Source of the DNA: Bifidobacterium breve
Lineage (GTDB): Bacteria > Actinomycetota > Acidimicrobiia > Acidimicrobiales > Ilumatobacteraceae
NCBI GenBank assembly: GCA_945869715.1
Contig: CAMBPP010000090.1
Location: 1 to 5,905 of the forward strand
Direction of reading: 5' to 3'
DNA: 5,905 bases
Below, in pieces: positions 1-5,481 of the stretch (positions within the stretch are counted from its first letter, which is position 1; the number at the start of each line of letters is the position of its first letter). The notes beneath the pieces were generated by a model that saw only the letters and a program-made list of their open reading frames with translations, was not told the DNA's origin and did no database searches. The translations under genes were made by a program, and so were the position numbers.

Positions 1-108
1 TTGGCGCTTAATAGACCACTTCACGACATTGCGGTGAGTTTGGGCAGGCTTGAAGCGCTGGGTTGGGTAGTAGACACCAATGGATGGTGGGAAGCGCTCA
101 TGAGGTAG
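1..108 (+). CDS. dprA: DprA (DNA processing protein A), C-terminal end, partial
   Basis: Frame 1 is open from the first base and ends at TAG 106-108, giving 35 residues that start LALNRPLHDIAVSLGRLEAL and end in WWEALMR. This looks like the C-terminal winged-helix (DprA_WH) segment: a helix-turn-helix pattern, then a short 'leucine-glutamate-alanine-leucine-glycine-tryptophan' stretch and an aromatic tail. DprA protects incoming single-stranded DNA and loads RecA in natural transformation. The Rossmann-like core that carries that function lies upstream of the window. Gene order supports the call, because dprA precedes xerC and whiG in many actinobacteria. The fragment is short, so identity rests as much on context as on sequence. 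Confidence 0.72.
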   Translation: MALNRPLHDIAVSLGRLEALGWVVDTNGWWEALMR

Positions 109-124
109 TTCCACCTACTACCTT
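103..124 (+). repeat. Inverted repeat spanning the dprA stop, just before xerC
   Basis: AGGTAGT (103-109) and ACTACCT (117-123) are perfect reverse complements around a 7-base loop, and G102-T124 can add a wobble pair. The left arm contains the dprA stop codon and the right arm ends two bases before the GAAGG at 125-129 that precedes the xerC GTG. No T-run follows, so it is not a standard intrinsic terminator. It may influence translation initiation or coupling; that is inference. Confidence 0.4.
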
Positions 125-130
125 GAAGGT

Positions 131-1054
131 GTGGGCGGCACGCGGGCTACGCCATTGGCGGCATGGAAAATAGAGGAGTTCATAGCCTCTCTTACTGCGA
201 TGTCGCCGAACACGCAAAGTGCGTATCGCTCCGATGTGGAACTCTTCGCACAGTGGGCAAGTGATGAATGTGAAGTGCAGCGGCCAGAAGCGGTAACGCG
301 CATCATGGTGAAGCAGTATCTTGCATTTCTCACCAGTTCAAAGCCCACTGAAAATGCAAAGGGTACGCACGCTAAGCGCACCATTGCTCGCAAGCTTGCA
401 GCACTACGTCGCTATTTTTCCTGGTTGCTGCGTCAGTCCTCCAAGAAAATAGAAAACCCAACGGTTGGTGTGCGTGCTCCAGGCGGCGAAGGGCGACTAC
501 CGCGTATTTTAAATGCAGATCAACTCGATGCATTGCTCACAGGTTCTGAAATTGAAGACGAACCAGTGTGGCGTTCTGCGCGTGATGTGGCAATTGTCGA
601 ATTGCTTTATGGCAGCGGTTTGCGCGTCAGTGAACTATGCACGCTCGACCTTGCCAATATTGATTTGAAAAATAAAGCCGCATCGGTGTGGGGTAAGGGT
701 TCAAAAGAGCGTCGTGTTCCTCTGAATGAGCCAACGGTGGCCGCTATTGATTTATGGATGACGCATCGTCATGAGTTAGCTGTGCCAACTTCAAATTCAC
801 TGTTCTTTAATGAGCGCGGCAAACAACTGACCCCGCGAGACGTGCGGCGAATACTTGACAGAAGATCAATTGACGCAACTCACCCACACGCACTGCGACA
901 CACGTTCGCCACGCATTTGCTCGACAACGGCGCCGATCTGCGCGCAGTTCAAGAACTTTTGGGTCACGCAAATGTTGTCACCACTCAGCGCTACACGCAT
1001 GTCAGCAAAGAACGATTGCAATCGGCCTATCTCGCATCGCATCCCCGCGCATGA
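131..1054 (+). CDS. xerC: Tyrosine recombinase XerC
   Basis: This 307-residue site-specific recombinase would, with a XerD-type partner, resolve chromosome dimers at dif near the division septum. The N-terminal SAM-like core-binding domain covers about residues 12-105, including the typical SPNTQSAYRSDVELF segment. The catalytic domain runs from about 123 to the end. All six active-site residues are visible: R165 (GSGLRVSEL), K189 (WGKGSKER), H253 and R256 (HPHALRHTFATH), H279 (LLGHA) and nucleophile Y288 (TTQRYTH). The GTG at 131 is the only in-frame start before the core domain; an ATG at codon 24 would cut into it. The GAAGG at 125-129 is too close to be a good ribosome binding site. The stop overlaps the next gene by ATGA. 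XerC and XerD cannot be separated with certainty from sequence alone; the dprA-whiG context favours XerC. Confidence 0.93.
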   Translation: MGGTRATPLAAWKIEEFIASLTAMSPNTQSAYRSDVELFAQWASDECEVQRPEAVTRIMVKQYLAFLTSSKPTENAKGTHAKRTIARKLAALRRYFSWLLRQSSKKIENPTVGVRAPGGEGRLPRILNADQLDALLTGSEIEDEPVWRSARDVAIVELLYGSGLRVSELCTLDLANIDLKNKAASVWGKGSKERRVPLNEPTVAAIDLWMTHRHELAVPTSNSLFFNERGKQLTPRDVRRILDRRSIDATHPHALRHTFATHLLDNGADLRAVQELLGHANVVTTQRYTHVSKERLQSAYLASHPRA

Positions 1055-1803
1055 ACATTCGAGGCGCGCGCTATACGGTGGAAACCGCTTGGGAAGACTG
1101 GGCCAGTTCTCGCACCCCCCAAGCTCGCGAGTGGCTGGTAGTGAACTATTCCTCACTCGTGAAGTTCGTTGCTGGCCGACTCGGCGCTGGGTTGCCGAAA
1201 AATGTTGATACGGCAGACCTGGTGAGCGCAGGCATCTTCGGTTTAATGGACGCCATTGAGAAATATGTGCCAGTTCATGGTGCAAAGTTTGAAACCTATG
1301 CCGTCCCCCGTATTCGTGGGGCCATTCTCGATAGTTTGCGCGCCCTCGACTGGGTTCCGCGTTCGGTGCGCACTAAAGCTCGCTCGGTACAGACCGCAAT
1401 AACGCAGCTAGAGCACACAATGGGACGTGCACCTAACGACGAAGAAATTGCCGAAGAATTACAGATCACTGTGGAAGAACTTCAGAAGTGGCTTGCCGAT
1501 GTTGCTGTTGGCACCGTTGGCCCTCTCGACCACCTTGTTGCCGACCGTGCCCCCTCTGGGGTTGGTCAACAAATTGGCCCTGCCGATACCGCAATGGAAG
1601 AGAACGCGCTGCGGGCACACATGCGCGAGGAAATTAAAAACTTGCCCGAACGTGAACGAACTGTTTTGGTTCTTTACTACGACGAAAATCTTACGCTCGT
1701 GGAAATTGGCGAAATCCTTGGCGTCACGGAGAGCCGTGTATCGCAAATACATTCAAAAGCTGTTTTGCAATTACGGTCGCGGCTCGCAGCAGCCGAATTT
1801 TAA
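1051..1803 (+). CDS. whiG: FliA/WhiG-family RNA polymerase sigma factor
   Basis: A 250-residue sigma-70 family factor of group 3 (sigma-28/WhiG type), which would direct RNA polymerase to a specialised promoter set. Region 2 covers about residues 24-98, with the core-binding helix around DLVSAGIFGLMDAIEKY and region 2.4 around FETYAVPRIRGAILDSLRAL followed by DWVPRS. Region 3 is about 105-150 (GRAPNDEEIAEEL). Region 4 is about 190-245, with the DNA-binding helix-turn-helix TLVEIGEILGVTESRVSQIH. The stretch SRVSQIHSKAVLQLRSRL is typical of FliA/WhiG proteins. Its start overlaps the xerC stop (ATGA) and has no clear ribosome binding site, so translation is probably coupled. In Streptomyces WhiG controls sporulation and in motile bacteria FliA controls flagella; which regulon applies here cannot be seen. 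The symbol is given by position and family. Confidence 0.9.
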   Translation: MNIRGARYTVETAWEDWASSRTPQAREWLVVNYSSLVKFVAGRLGAGLPKNVDTADLVSAGIFGLMDAIEKYVPVHGAKFETYAVPRIRGAILDSLRALDWVPRSVRTKARSVQTAITQLEHTMGRAPNDEEIAEELQITVEELQKWLADVAVGTVGPLDHLVADRAPSGVGQQIGPADTAMEENALRAHMREEIKNLPERERTVLVLYYDENLTLVEIGEILGVTESRVSQIHSKAVLQLRSRLAAAEF

Positions 1804-1821
1804 GTTCCTGCGAGGGCACTC

Positions 1822-2472
1822 ATGTTGAGCGCTGTGTTTGCAGTGGTGCTCTGCGTCGCCAACACCGCTCCGGCCCCTGTGGCAGGCAAAGTCACCGACT
1901 GGTTTCGCCGACCGCAATGCACGTGGTGTGCTGGCAATCGCGGCCTCGAGTTCGCCGTTGGTCAAAACGCCCCCGTTCGCATGTCATGGCCAGGAATAGT
2001 GACTTTTGTGGGGTCGGTGGGCGGCGTGCCCTATGTAGTGGTGGAAATTGACCAGGTAGCCGCAGGAATTGCCCCAGAAAGGGGAGACCAACTTGTCACC
2101 CCTCTTTATGAGGTCTTGGGAGGGGTCAATGGGCCGCTTGTTGCGCCGGGTGAGGCCGTGAACCCGTTACAGGTCGTGGGTTATGCGAGTCAATGGTTTT
2201 ATGTTGGGCTCAGGCTTGGCGCGCGGGCCGAGAACAACTATCTTGACCCCGCGGTCTTTTTTGGTCTCACCCGACCCCGCGCCCGTCTGGTTTCGCCAGC
2301 GGTTGCGCGATCGTTTGTGGCACAAGGGGAATCGGGCAGTAGCCTCTCTTCTTGGCTGTCGTCAAGCCACCGTCCACACGGCGGCATGGCGGCGGCCACG
2401 AATAAACAAATAACACGTCATTGCACTGTGTCTCTTCCTGTGGTCGCTTCGGCGCGGAGGCCAGTCTCTTAA
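1822..2472 (+). CDS. LytM/M23-like protein with degenerate metal site
   Basis: A 216-residue protein. The first 20 residues or so are hydrophobic and signal-like (MLSAVFAVVLCVANTAPAPV) but lack the usual basic n-region. Residues about 20-156 follow the M23/LytM fold: PVAGKVTDWF, then GNRGLEFAVG, WPGIVTFVGSVGGVPYVVVEI, a V-x-PGEAV-x-PLQVVGYA turn and NNYLDPAVFFG. The zinc ligands are replaced. Where active enzymes have H-x-x-x-D there is N39-x-x-x-E43, and in the 'LHFGLR'-like motif the histidine is Y127. It is therefore probably not an active endopeptidase but a peptidoglycan-binding or regulatory LytM factor. A CTWC pair (C33, C36) could form a disulfide. The last 60 residues are unlike the family and run into the rpsB leader. 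GAGGG at 1812-1816 gives a good ribosome binding site five bases before the ATG. An M23 gene sits here in Streptomyces too. Confidence 0.8.
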   Translation: MLSAVFAVVLCVANTAPAPVAGKVTDWFRRPQCTWCAGNRGLEFAVGQNAPVRMSWPGIVTFVGSVGGVPYVVVEIDQVAAGIAPERGDQLVTPLYEVLGGVNGPLVAPGEAVNPLQVVGYASQWFYVGLRLGARAENNYLDPAVFFGLTRPRARLVSPAVARSFVAQGESGSSLSSWLSSSHRPHGGMAAATNKQITRHCTVSLPVVASARRPVS

Positions 2473-2483
2473 CCACAGGAGAG
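2432..2483 (+). promoter_or_regulatory. rpsB leader hairpin masking part of the ribosome binding site
   Basis: CTCT (2432-2435) plus CCTGTGGT (2437-2444) pairs with ACCACAGGAGAG (2472-2483): 12 base pairs with a single bulged T2436. Directly inside lies a second short helix, CGC-TTCG-GCG (2445-2454), with the extra-stable cUUCGg tetraloop. The right arm takes up the first two bases of the AGGAG ribosome binding site (2482-2486, seven bases before the rpsB ATG). It also contains the stop codon of the upstream gene (2470-2472). GTCTCTT occurs twice (2430-2436 and 2464-2470); the second copy could pair with AGAG (2480-2483) as an alternative fold. Autogenous control of rpsB by S2 binding its leader is known in E. 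coli; that this leader works so is inference. Confidence 0.6.
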
Positions 2484-2493
2484 GAGAATCATC

Positions 2494-3321
2494 ATGGCCG
2501 TCGTCACAATGCGACAAATGCTTGAAGCTGGTTGCCACTTTGGACACCAGACCCGCCGTTGGAACCCAAAAATGAAGCGATTCATTTTCGGCGAGCGTAA
2601 CGGTGTGTACATCATCGATCTTGAACAAACAATGACTCGCGTCGAGACTGCTTATGTCTTTGCTCGCGATCTTGTAGCCGGAGGCGGAACCATTCTTTTC
2701 GTTGGCACCAAAAAGCAAGCACAAGATCCTGTGCGTGACTGGGCCGACAAGAGCGGCATGCCATACGTGAACGAGCGTTGGTTGGGCGGAATGCTCACCA
2801 ACTTCGAAACCATTTCAAAGCGCGTGAGCAAAATGCAGGAATACGAGCGCATGGTTGAAACAGGCGAGTTCGAAGCTATGCCGAAAAAAGAAGCACTTCT
2901 TTTGTCGCGCGAACTTGTCAAGTTGCAAAAAAACTTGTCGGGTATCAGCAAAATGACTCGTCGTCCCGATGCAGTCTTTGTGCTTGACACCTTGAAAGAG
3001 CACATCGCTGTAACCGAAGCAAACAAGCTCGGTATTCCAGTTATTGCAGTGGTCGACACCAACGTCGACCCCGACGTTGTGACCTTCCCTATTCCTGGAA
3101 ACGACGACGCCATTCGCGCCAACGACCTCATGTGCCGCGTGATTGCTGAAGCAGCACTTGAAGGACGCCACATGGCATCGAAGAAGGCATCAGTTGCTGC
3201 AGCACAAGCCGCAGCCGCTGCTGTTGTCAATGCTGCTGCTGCAGTTGCTGCAGTCGGAGCATCTGTAGTTGAACCAAAACCCATTCCCGCACCCCCTGCG
3301 GCACCTACTCCAGGAGCCTGA
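2494..3321 (+). CDS. rpsB: 30S ribosomal protein S2
   Basis: A 275-residue protein of the small ribosomal subunit, which binds late near the S1 site on the 30S platform. The start MAVVTMRQMLEAGCHFGHQT is the S2 N-terminal signature; GTKKQAQDPV and NERWLGGMLTNFETI follow. The second family signature lies at 158-182 (PDAVFVLDTLKEHIAVTEAN then KLGIP), followed by IPVIAVVDTNVDPD and the nucleotide-fold-like PGNDDAIRAN. Residues about 228-275 form an Ala/Val/Pro-rich low-complexity tail beyond the conserved domain, as seen in other actinobacterial S2 proteins. A strong AGGAG lies seven bases upstream, partly inside a hairpin. I see no convincing -35/-10 promoter in the 200 bases before it. It leads the rpsB-tsf-pyrH-frr operon. 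Confidence 0.98.
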   Translation: MAVVTMRQMLEAGCHFGHQTRRWNPKMKRFIFGERNGVYIIDLEQTMTRVETAYVFARDLVAGGGTILFVGTKKQAQDPVRDWADKSGMPYVNERWLGGMLTNFETISKRVSKMQEYERMVETGEFEAMPKKEALLLSRELVKLQKNLSGISKMTRRPDAVFVLDTLKEHIAVTEANKLGIPVIAVVDTNVDPDVVTFPIPGNDDAIRANDLMCRVIAEAALEGRHMASKKASVAAAQAAAAAVVNAAAAVAAVGASVVEPKPIPAPPAAPTPGA

Positions 3322-3328
3322 TTCACGA

Positions 3329-4117
3329 ATGTCGTATACAGCTAAAGATGTAAAAACTCTGCGTGATACCACCGGCGCAGGCATGATGGATTGCAAAAAA
3401 GCACTTGAAGAGAACAATGGCGATATTGACGAAGCCAAGCAGTGGCTCCGTGAAAAAGGCCTTGCAGCAAGTGCAAAGCGTGACGACCGCGATAACAATC
3501 AGGGCGTTGTTGCTTTGGTTATTCGCGGCAATGTTGGTGCAATGGCAAAGCTGAAGTGCGAAACCGACTTTGTTGCCGGTAGCGATGCTTTCAAAGCTGA
3601 AGCTGAAGCATTGGCAAACCTCATCATCGATAAAGGCGTTGCTGCAGTATCAGAGCGCCAAGAGCAACTCGACAGCTTAAAAATTGTTCTCAAAGAGAAT
3701 ATTGACTTAGGTGAAGTGGTGCGCATTGAAGCAGCTGCTGGAAACGTCATCGACTCTTACCTGCACATTCAAGGTGGCCGCGGAGTCAACGGCGTGCTTG
3801 TTGAAATGTCTGGCGCTACTCAAGAGTTGGCTCACGATGTTGCAGTGCACATTGGTTTTGCTCGTCCACGATTCCTTACACGTGATGAAATTCCTGCAGA
3901 TGTTCTTGCTCACGAGCGCACAACATTGGAAACCATTACGCGCAACGAAGGCAAGCCAGAAGCAGCAATTGCGAAAATTGTTGAAGGCCGCATTAATGGT
4001 TTCTACAAAGACGTTGCACTTGTTGAACAGCCATATGCAAAAGACGACAAGTTGTCGGTTACGCAGTTCATTGGCTCGGCTAATATTCTTCAGTACTCAC
4101 AGATCGAGATCGGCTAG
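3329..4117 (+). CDS. tsf: Elongation factor Ts
   Basis: The guanine nucleotide exchange factor that releases GDP from EF-Tu during translation elongation. The ATG at 3329 gives 262 residues beginning MSYTAKDVKTLRDTTGAGMM, the standard EF-Ts N-terminus (UBA-like domain, about 1-50). The first family signature LRDTTGAGMMDCKKAL is complete. The EF-Tu-contacting TDFV motif is at 79-82, followed by the paired dimerisation-type subdomains; the end is FIGSANILQYSQIEIG. An in-frame ATG at 3269 would add 20 residues that overlap the S2 coding end and do not resemble EF-Ts, so it is rejected. The ribosome binding site is CAGGAG at 3311-3316, inside the last codons of rpsB; the gap between genes is seven bases, which suggests coupled translation and balanced output. 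Confidence 0.97.
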   Translation: MSYTAKDVKTLRDTTGAGMMDCKKALEENNGDIDEAKQWLREKGLAASAKRDDRDNNQGVVALVIRGNVGAMAKLKCETDFVAGSDAFKAEAEALANLIIDKGVAAVSERQEQLDSLKIVLKENIDLGEVVRIEAAAGNVIDSYLHIQGGRGVNGVLVEMSGATQELAHDVAVHIGFARPRFLTRDEIPADVLAHERTTLETITRNEGKPEAAIAKIVEGRINGFYKDVALVEQPYAKDDKLSVTQFIGSANILQYSQIEIG

Positions 4118-4123
4118 TTCTGA

Positions 4124-4882
4124 ATGCCTAAAGATGGGGTTTCCACAAAAGCGAGTCCTCGGACTCAGCCACGTTGGAATCGCATTGTTTTAAAACTGTC
4201 AGGTGAAGCTCTTGCTGAATCCACCGGGTTTGGTCTCGACACCAATGTCTTGCATCAAGTGGCAACTGAGTTGCACGAAGTGCACGAAGAGTTTGGCGTC
4301 GATATTGCTGTTGTTGTTGGTGGCGGTAACTTTTGGCGCGGCATGAAAGGTGCTGGTCAGGGTATGGACCAAGCGCAGGCCGACTTCATGGGAATGCTTG
4401 CCACCGTCATGAATGGTCTTGCGTTGCAAGATGCACTCGAGCGCGTGGGTCAACATTCACGAGTGATGTCGGCTATTGAAATGCCAAAGGTCGCAGAGCC
4501 GTACATTCGTCGCCGTGCAGAACGCCACTTGGAAAAGGGTCGCGTTGTCATTTTGGCTGGCGGAACGGGAAACCCGTTTTTCACCACCGACACCGCTGCT
4601 GCATTGCGCGCCGCGGAAATTTCTGCTCAAGCCATTTTGAAGGGCACTCATTCCGGTGTCGATGGCGTGTATACGGCCGATCCAAAACTCGACCCAACAG
4701 CCACCCGATATGACCGTATTTCTCATTTCGATGTCATGAGTAAGGGCCTCAAAGTAATGGATTCCACGGCAATTACCTTCTGCATGGACCAAAAGATCCC
4801 CATTGTGGTGTTCGATCTTTTGCGCCAGGGCAATGTGAAGTCCATCCTCAGAGGTGAGGCAGTGGGTACGCTAGTCGGGTGA
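4124..4882 (+). CDS. pyrH: UMP kinase (uridylate kinase)
   Basis: Cytoplasmic amino-acid-kinase-family enzyme that phosphorylates UMP to UDP with ATP, the step feeding all UTP and CTP synthesis. It has 252 residues. The phosphate-binding KLSGEAL is at 24-30, GGGNFWRG at 66-73, the UMP-site region ADFMGMLATVMNGLALQDAL at 86-105, GGTGNPFFTTDTAAALRA at 146-163, and GVDGVYTADPK at 178-188. The first 18 residues form an extension before the conserved RWNRIVLKLSGEAL. No other in-frame start exists before the core, so the ATG at 4124 stands. There is no clear ribosome binding site; the gene begins six bases after the tsf stop, so it is probably translated by coupling. Its last bases overlap the GTG of frr. 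Confidence 0.97.
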   Translation: MPKDGVSTKASPRTQPRWNRIVLKLSGEALAESTGFGLDTNVLHQVATELHEVHEEFGVDIAVVVGGGNFWRGMKGAGQGMDQAQADFMGMLATVMNGLALQDALERVGQHSRVMSAIEMPKVAEPYIRRRAERHLEKGRVVILAGGTGNPFFTTDTAAALRAAEISAQAILKGTHSGVDGVYTADPKLDPTATRYDRISHFDVMSKGLKVMDSTAITFCMDQKIPIVVFDLLRQGNVKSILRGEAVGTLVG

Positions 4883-5361
4883 CCGAAGAAGCTCTCCTCG
4901 ACGCCATCGACAAGATGGAAAAAGCAGTCGAACATGTACAGGGCCAATTCACCACAATTCGCACGGGGCGAGCAACCCCTTCGATCGTGGAAAAATTAGC
5001 TGTCGAGTATTACGGGGCAACGGTTCCTTTGCAGCAAATTGCTGGGTTCCAGGTTCCCGAGGCGCGAATGCTGGTGGTGAAGCCCCACGACCGCGGAGCC
5101 ATTGCTGCTATTGAAAAGGCCATCCAAAGTTCCAACCTCGGGCTCAACCCATCAAATGATGGTGTGGTCATTCGACTTGCATTTCCTGCGCTCACCGAAG
5201 AGCGCCGCAAAGACTACGTAAAAGTAGTAAAGGCAATGGCAGAAGAAGGCCGAATTGCAGTGCGTAACGTGCGCCGAGATGTGCGCAAAAGTTTGGAAAC
5301 TGCTGAAAAAGATCACGATATTTCTAAAGATGAACTTGAGCGTGCGGAAAAGGAACTGTAA
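4879..5361 (+). CDS. frr: Ribosome recycling factor, interrupted by in-frame stop at codon 161
   Basis: RRF splits post-termination ribosomes together with EF-G. The reading frame begins at GTG 4879, overlapping the pyrH stop (GTGA), without its own ribosome binding site. Domain I starts with a helix (about 1-28), then the RTGRATPSIVEKLAVEYYG segment. Domain II spans roughly 31-104 with PLQQIAGFQVPEARMLVVKP. The domain I helices resume at TEERRKDYVKVVKAMAEEGR, and VRNVRRDV carries R132, a conserved key residue in E. coli RRF. The protein stops at TAA 5359-5361 after 160 residues, whereas the family norm is about 185. The missing part is the C-terminal helix of domain I, and it is still encoded in the same frame immediately downstream. 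As read, the product would lack about a third of the third helix of the bundle and probably would not work. Confidence 0.95.
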   Translation: MTEEALLDAIDKMEKAVEHVQGQFTTIRTGRATPSIVEKLAVEYYGATVPLQQIAGFQVPEARMLVVKPHDRGAIAAIEKAIQSSNLGLNPSNDGVVIRLAFPALTEERRKDYVKVVKAMAEEGRIAVRNVRRDVRKSLETAEKDHDISKDELERAEKEL

Positions 5362-5436
5362 AAATTAACGCATGGTCAGATCGAGCTCATTGATAAGGCT
5401 TTTACTCGCAAGGAATACGAACTACTAGAGGTGTAA
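5359..5436 (+). other. frr: In-frame continuation of frr beyond the TAA stop
   Basis: Reading on in the frr frame after TAA 5359-5361 gives 24 residues, KLTHGQIELIDKAFTRKEYE then LLEV, and a second TAA at 5434-5436. This matches the normal RRF ending (K-L-T-x-x-x-I-x-x-I-D-x ... K-E-x-E-L-L-E-V). Counting codon 161 as one residue, the total is exactly 185. The E. coli and Bacillus proteins have glutamine at the interrupted place, so a single CAA to TAA change explains it. No indel is needed. Whether the tail is translated cannot be told from sequence. Confidence 0.88.
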
Positions 5437-5442
5437 ACCAAC

Positions 5443-5463
5443 TGCATGGGTGTTGCCCATGTA
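5443..5463 (+). repeat. Inverted repeat between frr and the next gene
   Basis: CATGGG (5445-5450) and CCCATG (5456-5461) are perfect reverse complements around a five-base loop. G5444-T5462 and T5443-A5463 extend the stem to eight pairs. No T-run follows, so it is not a typical rho-independent terminator. It could be a processing, attenuation or translation-control element at the frr/cdsA junction. Confidence 0.5.
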
Positions 5464-5466
5464 TTA

Positions 5467-5476
5467 CCCGAAAGGG
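5467..5476 (+). promoter_or_regulatory. Small GNRA-type hairpin overlapping the ribosome binding site of the next gene
   Basis: CCC-GAAA-GGG forms a three-pair stem with a GNRA tetraloop. Its right arm and the following bases (GGGAAG, 5474-5479) are the only plausible ribosome binding site for the ATG at 5482. The ACCC of its left arm (5466-5469) could instead pair with GGGT at 5448-5451 in the preceding hairpin, giving two exclusive folds. The stem is short, so any regulatory role is tentative. Confidence 0.3.
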
Positions 5477-5481
5477 AAGAT

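Noticed and set aside
866..1285. Minus-strand and alternative plus-strand ORFs across the xerC/whiG junction
   Set aside because: Both overlap the catalytic end of XerC and the start of the sigma factor, which are confidently coding in the chosen frames.
2243..2271. TTGACC as a -35 box for an rpsB promoter
   Set aside because: No acceptable -10 hexamer lies 16-18 bases downstream, and it is inside the conserved NNYLDP codons of the M23-like gene.
2183..2413. Alternative plus frame in the M23-like gene, considered as a frameshifted true C-terminus
   Set aside because: The M23 motif NNYLDPAVFFG is in the main frame, and the alternative frame product has no family features.
3190..3262. GCT/GCA repeat tract as a microsatellite or structured element
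   Set aside because: It is explained by the Ala-rich tail of S2; the repeat units are irregular and in frame.
2652..3326. Long minus-strand ORF opposite rpsB
   Set aside because: It is antisense to the clearly coding S2 gene, its protein is a low-complexity product of the Ala codons, and it resembles no family I know.
3269..3328. Upstream ATG adding 20 residues to EF-Ts
   Set aside because: The added residues overlap the S2 coding end, do not resemble EF-Ts, and the ATG at 3329 gives the canonical N-terminus with CAGGAG 12 bases upstream.
5359..5361. General reassignment of UAA to a sense codon
   Set aside because: whiG, the M23-like gene and the frr tail itself all need TAA as a true stop; reassignment would fuse unrelated proteins including S2. 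No other gene in the window has an internal TAA.
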